DNA of 64,000 bases, from the NCBI GenBank assembly GCA_001657395.1, contig LYSY01000008.1, forward strand, positions 124,001 to 188,000, written 5' to 3'. The notes under the pieces were generated by a model, which was not told where the DNA came from, made no database searches, and was given only the letters and a program-made list of their open reading frames with translations. The stretch is from Rhodospirillales bacterium BBD 1991-14 (GTDB taxonomy: Bacteria > Pseudomonadota > Alphaproteobacteria > Kiloniellales > Kiloniellaceae). Shown one piece after another: positions 52,836 through 60,154 of this stretch (positions are counted from its first letter, which is position 1; each line of letters begins with the position of its first letter). The position numbers and the translations under genes were made by a program.

Positions 52836-53231
52836 TTAGCGCTCGCCCGGCTGCAGGAGATCCCAGCGGTTGCCGTAGAGATCCTCGAAGACGGCCACGG
52901 TGCCGTAGGGCTCCTGCCGCGGTGCTTCCAGGAAGGTCACGCCGGCCGCCTGCATGGCCCGGTGGTCGCGCGCGAAGTCGTCGGTCATGAGAAACAGGAA
53001 AACGCGCCCGCCGGTCTGATCGCCGACCCTCTCGCGCTGCGACCCGTCGGCGGCCTTCGCCAGCAGGAGACGCGTCTCCTTCGCCCCGGGCGGCGAGACC
53101 ACGACCCAGCGCTTGCCGCCGCCCTGGTCGCTGTCCTCGATCAGGTCGAAGCCGAGCTTGCCGACGTAAAAGCCGATCGCTTCGTCGTAGTCGCCCACCA
53201 GGAGCGCAACAAGGCCGAGGTGCTGGTGCAT
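52836..53231 (-). CDS. VOC family protein
   Basis: A 131-residue glyoxalase-fold protein. It opens LGLVALLVGDYDEAIGFYVG, has GAKETRLLLAKAADGSQ and closes YGTVAVFEDLYGNRWDLLQP, where the Glu contributes a possible metal site. It lies 18 bp downstream of a second VOC gene on the same strand, so the two form an operon. It converges on the SRPBCC gene with a 6-bp gap. No reaction can be assigned. Confidence 0.87.
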   Translation of the reverse strand: MHQHLGLVALLVGDYDEAIGFYVGKLGFDLIEDSDQGGGKRWVVVSPPGAKETRLLLAKAADGSQRERVGDQTGGRVFLFLMTDDFARDHRAMQAAGVTFLEAPRQEPYGTVAVFEDLYGNRWDLLQPGER

Positions 53232-53249
53232 ACGCTTGGACTCCCGGCG

Positions 53250-53615
53250 TCAGGCAGGCTCGAACAGCTCGATCGGATTGCCGGAAGGGTCCTCGCAGAG
53301 GATCTGGCGGCCACCCGGTCCGGCGAGAATGTCGTTGCGGAAGACCGTGCCCTCGGCGCGCAAAGCGGCGACAGTCGCCGCAAGATCGTCAACCGTGACC
53401 ACGATGCGCGACCATCCACCGGGTTGGGGGCGGCTGCCGTCCGGCATGGGCTTGGAGGCCGAGGCCTGCGGACCGGCAAGCCAGAGGCCGAGATCGCCCC
53501 GGGTCATGATCGCCATCGCCGGCCCGAACTGCTGCTGCAGTTCGAACCCGAGCCGGTCGCGGTAGAAGGCGACGGCCTGATCGACGTCGTGAACGATGTA
53601 ACGAACCTGCGCCAT
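53250..53615 (-). CDS. VOC family protein
   Basis: A 121-residue glyoxalase-fold protein (VRYIVHDVDQAVAFYRDRLG; GRQILCEDPSGNPIELFEP). It is the first gene of a two-gene VOC operon; similarity between the two is only at fold level, so a recent duplication is unlikely. I start at ATG 53615; an upstream in-frame extension to 53678 lacks support. It diverges from the LysE-type exporter gene. Confidence 0.87.
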   Translation of the reverse strand: MAQVRYIVHDVDQAVAFYRDRLGFELQQQFGPAMAIMTRGDLGLWLAGPQASASKPMPDGSRPQPGGWSRIVVTVDDLAATVAALRAEGTVFRNDILAGPGGRQILCEDPSGNPIELFEPA

Positions 53616-53740
53616 GACGGAACCCCGTTGGTCGGTCAGGCCCACTATAGGACGGCAGGCGCTTCGGTGCGCGGACAACTTTGGGCTGGTTGCGGCAGTC
53701 CGGTCTCTGCTAGCCTCCGCTCCTCTGACAAGGACCCGCC

Positions 53741-54367
53741 ATGCCTGCCTTCGAACTGCTCCTCCCCTTCTTCGCGGCGACGCTGCTCTTCGCGGTGATG
53801 CCGGGACCGGCCATCCTCTACACCGCCGCCCAGACCATGGCGCGCGGGCGGCGGGGCGGCGCCATGGCGGCCTTCGGCATCCACATCGGCGGCTACGTGC
53901 ACGTCATCGCCGCGGCGGCCGGCCTCTCCGCCGTCTTCCGCTACGTCCCGGAGGCCTATCTGGCGGTGAAGATCGCCGGGGCGCTCTATCTGATCTGGCT
54001 CGGCATCTCCTTCTTCCGTACGCCGCAGAGCGATGCGCTGCCCGCGGTAACCCAGCGCAACGCGCGGCGCGCCTTCGCGCAGTCCATGCTGGTCGAAGTG
54101 CTGAACCCCAAGGCGGCGCTGTTCTTCATCGCCTTCCTGCCGCAGTTCGTCGATCCCGCCGCGGCCTGGCCCCTCTGGGTCCAGTTACTGATCCTCGGCA
54201 CTTTCGTGAACGTGGCCTTCTCCACGGTCGATTTCATCACCGTGGCCGCTACCTCCACCATGGTGGGGCTGGTGCGCAAGAGCGCCGCCGGCCAACGGGT
54301 GGTGCGGGCCATCGGCGGCTCCATTCTGGTGGCGCTCGGCGTCCATCTGGCGGCTTCGCGCAGCTAA
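53741..54367 (+). CDS. LysE family translocator
   Basis: A 208-residue inner-membrane exporter of the LysE/RhtB family with about six helices. The N-terminal FFAATLLFAVMPGPAILYTA carries the family MPGP motif; VKIAGALYLIWLGISFFRTP and VEVLNPKAALFFIAFLPQFV follow. Such proteins export amino acids or homoserine lactone-type compounds by proton antiport; the cargo is unknown. AAGGAC precedes the ATG. It is a single gene. Confidence 0.92.
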   Translation: MPAFELLLPFFAATLLFAVMPGPAILYTAAQTMARGRRGGAMAAFGIHIGGYVHVIAAAAGLSAVFRYVPEAYLAVKIAGALYLIWLGISFFRTPQSDALPAVTQRNARRAFAQSMLVEVLNPKAALFFIAFLPQFVDPAAAWPLWVQLLILGTFVNVAFSTVDFITVAATSTMVGLVRKSAAGQRVVRAIGGSILVALGVHLAASRS

Positions 54368-54459
54368 CCGTCTTCGGGCGTCAAGCGCCCTTGAATTGAA
54401 CCTTCTCCAGGCTCCCTGCGACCCATGGTCAATCTGACCCTTTCTCGCAGGAGAGAACC

Positions 54460-55101
54460 GTGCGCAAGTACCGTGTCCAGGGCCTTTTGGCCTCCGTGAG
54501 CCTTATTGCCGCCCTGACGGTCATCGGCGCCGGCCAGGCTGCCGCTCAGCCTGACCTGGTGCCCATCGTCACCGCCCCCATGTCGGCCAACGTCGGCGTT
54601 CAGAACATCGGCGACAGCCCGGCCCCCGCCAGCCAGCTCATCATCAGCTGCGACAAGCTCGGCAAGGCCGGCGGCGGTGGCTGCCCGGATGCCCCGGATC
54701 TCGGCATCTACGAGAACCCCGCCTATCCCCAGCATGCGACCATCGAGGTTCCCGAACTGGCCCCCGGCGAAAGCTACAACCATGTGCTGAGCGTCTGGGA
54801 CGACATGGTCTGGCCGGAAGGCACCTACATCTTCAGCGTCACCGCCGATGCCGGGAACGCCGCCGTGGAAGCCAACGAGTTCAACAACGATACCCAGACC
54901 AGCTACACCCAGCTGCCCCAGCCCGGCGTCGGCCAGAAGCCGCAGCTTCCGCTGCAGGCCAGGCCGGCAGTGCCGCAGCGGCAGAAGCCGGCAAAGGCCA
55001 CCATCGTCGTGCCGCAGCGCCTGCCGGTCTTGAAAGCCGTTCCTGCAAAACCGACACGCCCGACACCCGAGCGGCCCGCACCGCGGCGTCCGGCGAACTG
55101 A
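54460..55101 (+). CDS. Secreted protein with CARDB-like domain and Pro-rich tail
   Basis: A 213-residue exported protein. A signal peptide (LLASVSLIAALTVIGAGQAA, cleavage near AAAQ) is followed by a CARDB-type Ig-like domain (VGVQNIGDSPAPASQLIISC; TVTVDAGN-like FSVTADAGNAAVEANEFNND) with two cysteines that could form a disulfide. Residues 155-213 are Pro/Lys/Arg-rich and probably disordered. GTG 54460 follows AGGAGAG. Two strong terminators lie after it. Function unknown; CARDB domains usually mediate adhesion or binding at the cell surface. Confidence 0.75.
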   Translation: MRKYRVQGLLASVSLIAALTVIGAGQAAAQPDLVPIVTAPMSANVGVQNIGDSPAPASQLIISCDKLGKAGGGGCPDAPDLGIYENPAYPQHATIEVPELAPGESYNHVLSVWDDMVWPEGTYIFSVTADAGNAAVEANEFNNDTQTSYTQLPQPGVGQKPQLPLQARPAVPQRQKPAKATIVVPQRLPVLKAVPAKPTRPTPERPAPRRPAN

Positions 55102-55138
55102 GTTCCTCCCGAAGCTTCCCTCTTGAAGCTTGCCTCCT

Positions 55139-55169
55139 GGGCGGTCCCTTGGGACCGCCCTTTTTTTTT
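55139..55169 (+). terminator. Rho-independent terminator 1
   Basis: GGGCGGTCCC-TT-GGGACCGCCC forms a perfect 10-bp stem with a 2-base loop (in practice a few pairs open), followed by nine T residues. It ends the CARDB-like gene, whose stop codon is 38 bp upstream. Confidence 0.92.
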
Positions 55170-55180
55170 GCGTCCTTGGA

Positions 55181-55208
55181 GCGGTCCGAAAGGACCGCCC
55201 CTTTTTTT
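55181..55208 (+). terminator. Rho-independent terminator 2
   Basis: GCGGTCC-GAAA-GGACCGC plus CCC and seven T residues. It shares the GCGGTCC/GGACCGC stem with terminator 1, so one may be a duplicate of the other. A GAAA tetraloop makes it very stable. Confidence 0.9.
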
Positions 55209-55289
55209 GCGCCCGAGCACACGCATCTTTGTAACGGTATCCGGACTCGCGATAGTCTTGCGGCCTTCTCAAGTACGGCAAGGACCCGC

Positions 55290-56432
55290 ATGACCCAGGC
55301 CCCCAACGACCAGGACCTCATCGCCCGCCCGGGCAGTCGGCTGGAGATCACCACGCCGGCCCTGGTGCTCGACCTCGATGCGCTGGAATCCAACATCGCC
55401 GCCATGGCGGCCATCACCAAGGCGCAGGGCATCGGCCTCCGCCCCCACGCCAAGACCCACAAGTCGGTGGCCATCGCCAAGCGTCAGATGGATCAGGGGG
55501 CGGTCGGGCTGTGCTGCGCCAAGCTGGCCGAGGCGGAAGCGCTGGCCGCCGGCGGGCTCGACCGCCTGCTGCTGACCTCGCCGGTCACCGGGGCACGGCG
55601 CATCGCCCGCCTGCTGGATCTGCAGCCGCGTTGCCGGGAGTTGCTGGCGGTGGTCGACGGCCCGGGCAACCTGCGCGACCTTGGCGAGGCGGCGGCAGCG
55701 CGCGGGCAAAGCCTCGACCTGCTGATCGATGTCGACATCGGCCAGCACCGCACCGGCGTCGTCGGCGCGGAAAGCGCCCTGGCGCTTGCGGAGACCATGG
55801 GCGCGCATCCGCAACTCACCTTTCGGGGGCTGCAGGGCTACGCCGGCCAACTGCAGCACATTGCCGATTTTGAGGAACGCCGCCACGCCTCCCACGCCGC
55901 GCTGCGGGCGCTGGCAGAGGTGCGCGACGCGCTGGAGGGCGCCGGCCACCCCTGCCCCATCGTCACCGGCGGCGGCACCGGCAGCCACGCCTTCGATCAC
56001 GAGGCCGGATTGCTGACCGATCTGCAGGCCGGCTCCTACATCGTCTCGGACGTCCAGTACGGCGCCGTCGACCTGGCCGGCGCGGATGCGCGCCCCTTCA
56101 CGGCCGGGCTCTTCGTCTACAGCCGGGTGATCAGCGCCAGCCATGCGGACTTCGTCACCATCGACGCCGGCTCCAAGACGCTCTCCACCGACGGGCCCTT
56201 GCCGGAGGTGGTCTTCGGCGCCGCGGCGGGCAGCCGCTATGCCATTTCCGGCGACGAATTCGGCCAGCTCACCCTGGCACCGGGCGGCAAGGCGCCCGCG
56301 GTCGGCGATCTGATCGCGCTGCAGGTGCCGCATTGCGACACCACCATCAACCTCTTCGATTTCTACCACTGTATCCGCGGCGACGCCCTGGTGGCGCTCT
56401 GGCCGATCGAGGCCCGCGGCTGCTCCAACTAG
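55290..56432 (+). CDS. D-threonine aldolase/D-serine dehydratase-like PLP enzyme (DSD1 type)
   Basis: A 380-residue enzyme of the fold-type III PLP family. The PLP lysine is in LRPHAKTHKSVAIAKRQ; DVDIGQHRTGV and the GGGTGSHAFD phosphate loop follow. The C-terminal domain has the zinc-type motif with His and Cys in QVPHCDTTINLFD, typical of D-threonine aldolase and eukaryotic-type D-serine dehydratase. It acts on a beta-hydroxy D-amino acid; which one is not clear. AAGGAC precedes the ATG. Terminators separate it from the upstream gene. Confidence 0.9.
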   Translation: MTQAPNDQDLIARPGSRLEITTPALVLDLDALESNIAAMAAITKAQGIGLRPHAKTHKSVAIAKRQMDQGAVGLCCAKLAEAEALAAGGLDRLLLTSPVTGARRIARLLDLQPRCRELLAVVDGPGNLRDLGEAAAARGQSLDLLIDVDIGQHRTGVVGAESALALAETMGAHPQLTFRGLQGYAGQLQHIADFEERRHASHAALRALAEVRDALEGAGHPCPIVTGGGTGSHAFDHEAGLLTDLQAGSYIVSDVQYGAVDLAGADARPFTAGLFVYSRVISASHADFVTIDAGSKTLSTDGPLPEVVFGAAAGSRYAISGDEFGQLTLAPGGKAPAVGDLIALQVPHCDTTINLFDFYHCIRGDALVALWPIEARGCSN

Positions 56433-56468
56433 GGTGTTTCCGGCTGTGACGGCACCGGCCCGCTCCCC

Positions 56469-57389
56469 CTACCTCACCGGCATGCGGCGACCGAGGGCGA
56501 CGCTGGCGACCACGAAGACGGCGAAGCCCAGGGTGATGGCGTCCACCGCCTCGCCGAGAAGGAGCGCCGAGGCGAAGATGGTCAGGAAGGTCTGCAGCAG
56601 TTGCACCTGGCTGACCCGCGAGACGCCGCCGATGGCAAGGCCGCGGTTCCAGGCGAAGAAGCCCAGGAGCTGGCTGAACAGGGCGACGTAGAGGAAAGCG
56701 CCCCAACTGGCCGGTGAGCCCTGCATGCCGTGCTCGGCCAGGGAGAGGCCGACCGGCACCGCCAGGAAGGGCGCGGCGATCACCAGCGCCCAGCAGATCA
56801 CCTGCCAGCCGCCGAGAGTCCTGGTGAGGCGCGCACCCTCCGCATAGCCGATGGCGGCGCAGGCCACCGAGGCCAGTAGAGCCAGATGGCCGGGCCCGAA
56901 GCTGCCGCCGCCGCGCAGCAGCGAGAAAGCCACCACTGCACCGCCCCCGGCCAGGGCGACGAACCAGAAGCCGGGCGACGGGCGCTCGCGCAGCATTACC
57001 GCCGCCGCCAGGGTGGTGGCCAGCGGCAGGATGCCAAGGACGACGCCGCCATGGGCGGCGGGCACGCTCTGCATGGCCCAGGCCGAAAGCAGGGGAAAGC
57101 CCAGCACCACACCCAGGGCGACGATGACGAGACTGCGCCACTCCCCGCGCCGCGGCAGGCGCTGACGTGTCGCCAGCAGGATGACCAGGGCCACGGCGGC
57201 GGCCAGGATGGCCCGGCCGAGGCCGATCATCACAGGGGTGAAGTCGACCACGGCGATGCGGGTGGCCGGCAGGGTGAGGCTGAAGATGGCGACGCCGATG
57301 AAGCCCAGCAGCAGGCCTTTCGCCTCCTGACGCACCGGACCCTCGGCGGTAACAGGCGCCATGCCCTGCGGCTGATCAGCCATCTTCAT
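56469..57389 (-). CDS. DMT family transporter (EamA)
   Basis: A 306-residue inner-membrane protein with ten helices in two EamA repeats (LLLGFIGVAIFSLTLPATRI; LFSQLLGFFAWNRGLAIGGV). Such carriers export metabolites or amino-acid-like compounds; the cargo is unknown. ATG 57389 or 57383 may be used; both lie inside the last codons of mutY, so translation is coupled to mutY. It converges on the D-threonine aldolase-like gene with a 36-bp gap. Confidence 0.88.
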   Translation of the reverse strand: MKMADQPQGMAPVTAEGPVRQEAKGLLLGFIGVAIFSLTLPATRIAVVDFTPVMIGLGRAILAAAVALVILLATRQRLPRRGEWRSLVIVALGVVLGFPLLSAWAMQSVPAAHGGVVLGILPLATTLAAAVMLRERPSPGFWFVALAGGGAVVAFSLLRGGGSFGPGHLALLASVACAAIGYAEGARLTRTLGGWQVICWALVIAAPFLAVPVGLSLAEHGMQGSPASWGAFLYVALFSQLLGFFAWNRGLAIGGVSRVSQVQLLQTFLTIFASALLLGEAVDAITLGFAVFVVASVALGRRMPVR

Positions 57390-58524
57390 TGACGGGTGCC
57401 GCAAGGGCGGTCTGCTTCATCCCGTGGGCGATGATCTTGCGCATGACCGTGGGCAGGGCCTCGCCGTCCAGGGCGTCCAGTGCGACCCAGCGGCCGACCT
57501 CCGCGGGGAACCCGGTCTTGTCTGCAGAGGCGGCCCAGACCGTCACCTCGAAATGGAAGTGGGTGAAGGTGTGCCGCACGGTTCCGGGCAGCACCTGCCA
57601 GTCGGCCTGGAGCGGCGCGGCCGGCCCGGCCTCCGCCGCGGCCCACACACCTTCGCGCCAGGGGGTCGAGGGCACCTCCATCATGCCGCCGAGCAGGCCC
57701 TTTTCCGGGCGCCGGCGCAGCAGCAGGGTCCCGTCCGGCGCGGCGACCCAGAACGCCACCGCGTGGCGGGTCGGCTTCGGGGCCTTGGCCAGCTTGCGCG
57801 GCAGCTCCGCCGCGGCACCGGCGGCCCGCCCCCGGCAGTGGTCTTCCAACGGACAGAGCAGGCATTTCGGCTGGCGCGGCAGACAGACCGTGGCGCCCAG
57901 GTCCATCATCGCCTGGGCGAAGTCGCCGGCCCGCCGCTCCGGCGTGATGCGGTCGGTCAGCGCCTTCAACTCCGGCTTTGCCGTCGGCAGCGGGGTTTCG
58001 ACATGGAACAGACGCGCGACCACGCGCTCCACGTTCCCATCGACCACCACCGCGCGGCGCCCGAAGGCAATGGCCGCAATGGCGGCGGCCGTGTAGACGC
58101 CGATCCCCGGCAGGCGGCGCAGCTCGGCCTCGCTGTCGGGGAAGCGCCCGCCGAGATCGCCGGCCACGACCTGGGCGCAGCGATGCAGGTTGCGCGCCCG
58201 CGCGTAGTAGCCGAGCCCGGCCCAGGCGGTGAGGACGTCGTCGAGAGGCGCCGCGGCCAGCGCCCCGACATCCGGCCAGCGCGCCAGGAAGTCGGCATAG
58301 TAGGGCGCGACCGCAGCCACAGTGGTCTGCTGCAGCATGATCTCGCTCAACCAAATGTGATAGGGGTCCGGCGCCGCTGCGCCCGGCGGCGAACGCCAGG
58401 GCAGGCGCCGCGCATGGCGGTCGTACCACGTCAGCAGCGTGGCATGAATGGCATCCGCGGCGGGCGCCTGATCCGGAGAAGATGCGACAGAGGGCATAAA
58501 CATCTCTATAGTCGATGTCTTCAT
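57376..58524 (-). CDS. mutY: A/G-specific adenine glycosylase MutY
   Basis: A 382-residue DNA repair enzyme that removes adenine opposite 8-oxoguanine. The catalytic Glu is in IWLSEIMLQQTTV; the helix-hairpin-helix is LRRLPGIGVYTAAAIAAIAF with the catalytic Asp in VVDGNVERV. The 4Fe-4S cysteines follow C-x6-C-x2-C-x5-C (CLPRQPKCLLCPLEDHC). A NUDIX-like C-terminal domain recognises 8-oxoG. Starts at ATG 58524, 58503 or 58497 are possible. It diverges from the DUF721 gene. Confidence 0.95.
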   Translation of the reverse strand: MKTSTIEMFMPSVASSPDQAPAADAIHATLLTWYDRHARRLPWRSPPGAAAPDPYHIWLSEIMLQQTTVAAVAPYYADFLARWPDVGALAAAPLDDVLTAWAGLGYYARARNLHRCAQVVAGDLGGRFPDSEAELRRLPGIGVYTAAAIAAIAFGRRAVVVDGNVERVVARLFHVETPLPTAKPELKALTDRITPERRAGDFAQAMMDLGATVCLPRQPKCLLCPLEDHCRGRAAGAAAELPRKLAKAPKPTRHAVAFWVAAPDGTLLLRRRPEKGLLGGMMEVPSTPWREGVWAAAEAGPAAPLQADWQVLPGTVRHTFTHFHFEVTVWAASADKTGFPAEVGRWVALDALDGEALPTVMRKIIAHGMKQTALAAPVNEDG

Positions 58525-58572
58525 ATACTGAGCCGCCGCACCACGGCAAAGCGAGGTTTTGTCACCGCGACA

Positions 58573-59205
58573 ATGGCCAAGTCGACCCCCCAGATTCCCA
58601 AAGGCCAGACCCCCAAAGGCCAGACCTCCAACAGCAAGGGCCGGCGGCAGGATGCATACGGCAGCGCCGCGGCCCGCAAGCGCCGCAGCGGCTTGCGTGC
58701 CCTGGCCAGCGACCTGCCGGCGGTGACCAAGCGGGCCTTTGCCCGGCGCGGCCTCAGCGGGGCGGAACTGGCCCGCCAATGGCCGGCGATTGTCGGCGCC
58801 GACCTCGCCCGCCACTGCCGGCCCCGGCGGCTGCGGTTTCGCCGTCCGGGTGAAACGCGGGAGGGCGATTTGACGCTGCGGGTGACGCCCGCCTGGGCCC
58901 TGGAGATCCAGCACCTGGAAACCCTGCTCCTGGAGCGGGTCAACGGCTTCTTCGGTTATCGGGCGGTCGAACGGCTGACCCTGCAGCAGGGCCCCCTCCC
59001 GAAGACCGGACCAAAATCGGGGCCGCAGTCCCGGCAGACCTCAGAGCCCGGAACCGCTGCCGCAGGCCGGCCCGCCGACGCGGCGCTCGAGGCGGGCCTT
59101 GTGGATAAGCTCGCCCGCATCGACGATCCCGAGCTGCGCCAGGCCCTTGAACGCCTCGGTCGCGCCCTTCGACAAAAACAGGTCCAGAGGCCGGAAAGGG
59201 CTTAA
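58573..59205 (+). CDS. DUF721 (DciA-like) domain protein
   Basis: A 210-residue protein. A basic, disordered N-terminus with a GQTPKGQT repeat (about 1-40) leads to the DUF721 domain near 50-135 (GAELARQWPAIVGADLARHC; LTLRVTPAWALEIQHLETLL, then VNGFFGYRAVERLTL). DUF721 proteins of the DciA group load the DnaB helicase in bacteria lacking DnaC. The C-terminal 60 residues are variable. Between mutY and a DsbA-like gene, an order common in alphaproteobacteria. It contains a perfect DnaA-box sequence. Confidence 0.88.
   Translation: MAKSTPQIPKGQTPKGQTSNSKGRRQDAYGSAAARKRRSGLRALASDLPAVTKRAFARRGLSGAELARQWPAIVGADLARHCRPRRLRFRRPGETREGDLTLRVTPAWALEIQHLETLLLERVNGFFGYRAVERLTLQQGPLPKTGPKSGPQSRQTSEPGTAAAGRPADAALEAGLVDKLARIDDPELRQALERLGRALRQKQVQRPERA
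59100..59108 (-). promoter_or_regulatory. Consensus DnaA box inside the DciA-like gene
   Basis: The plus strand reads TGTGGATAA, the complement of TTATCCACA. It is the only perfect box I noticed. It is inside coding sequence, and no cluster or AT-rich unwinding element accompanies it, so an origin is not supported. Confidence 0.3.
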
Positions 59206-59242
59206 AAACGTGCCTTTCGGAGCCCACATCCCTCAGGTCCGG

Positions 59243-59288
59243 GAGACCTGGAGAGACCCGGCGAGAGACCCCGCGCGAGACCCCGCCA
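59243..59288. repeat. GAGACCC degenerate tandem repeat, four copies
   Basis: gagacc motifs start at 59243, 59253, 59265 and 59277, spaced 10, 12 and 12 bp. It fills part of the 165-bp gap between the DUF721 gene and the DsbA-like gene. Confidence 0.65.
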
Positions 59289-59370
59289 AAGCCCCGGAAT
59301 CCGGGGCAAATGGGCGCTTGTGGAATCGCAGATGGCCCACTAGCATGCACAACATATGGTAGGTAAAGCC

Positions 59371-60048
59371 ATGAAGAGACGGAACATACTGATCGGAATG
59401 GGGGCGGTGGCCCTGGGTGCCGGCGTCGGTGGCGCCTATGCTCTCGTGCAGCGGCCGGAAGACGGCCCGCAGGTCGCCTCGCAGGCGCCGGCGCCGCAGC
59501 TTGCGGCCGCCGGGGATATGCAGCTCTTTGAGGACGATCGTATTCTCGGCGCGCCGGACGCGCCCATCACCATTCTCGAATACTCCTCGCTGACCTGCCC
59601 CCACTGCGCCAGTTTCCATCAGGGCACCCTGCCCCAGGTGAAAACCGACTGGATCGACACCGGCAAGGCGCGTCTGGTTTACCGGCACTACCCGCTGGAT
59701 CAGCTGGCGCTGCGCGCCGCGGCGGCGGCCAACTGCATCGAGGGCGACGGCTTCTTCGGCTTCCTCGACGTGCTCTTCAGCAATCAGCCGCGCTGGAGCC
59801 GCAGCCAGGATCCGATCGGCGCGCTGCAGCAGTTTGCGGCGCTGGCGGGCCTCAGCCCGGAAGCCTTCCAGGCCTGCATCGCCGACGAGACAACCATCAC
59901 CCGCATTCTTGAAGTCCAAAAAGACGGCCGCGACACCTACGAGGTTGCTTCGACTCCAAGCTTTGTGATCAACGGTCAACGCGTTGTCGGCGCCCGCAGC
60001 TATGACGAGTTCGCAGCGGTGCTGACCCGCTTCGCGCCGGACGCCTGA
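59371..60048 (+). CDS. DsbA family thiol:disulfide oxidoreductase
   Basis: A 225-residue thioredoxin-fold protein with an N-terminal hydrophobic segment (LIGMGAVALGAGVGGAYALV) that exports or anchors it in the periplasm. The active site is C76-P-H-C79 in SLTCPHCASFH, and the cis-Pro loop is VASTPSFVINGQ. This alphaproteobacterial form (Com1/ScsC-like DsbA) introduces or shuffles disulfides in exported proteins. ATG 59371 follows AGGTAAAG; ATG 59356 is less likely. It precedes smc by 106 bp. Confidence 0.93.
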   Translation: MKRRNILIGMGAVALGAGVGGAYALVQRPEDGPQVASQAPAPQLAAAGDMQLFEDDRILGAPDAPITILEYSSLTCPHCASFHQGTLPQVKTDWIDTGKARLVYRHYPLDQLALRAAAAANCIEGDGFFGFLDVLFSNQPRWSRSQDPIGALQQFAALAGLSPEAFQACIADETTITRILEVQKDGRDTYEVASTPSFVINGQRVVGARSYDEFAAVLTRFAPDA

Positions 60049-60154
60049 GACCGGCGTGCAGTGGCGGTGATGTGACGGGAAAGCGGAGGCGGCGCGGCGA
60101 CTTGCAGGGGGGCGTATGAGTTCTGGTTCGACGGCAAAGGGGGAATAGCCGGGC

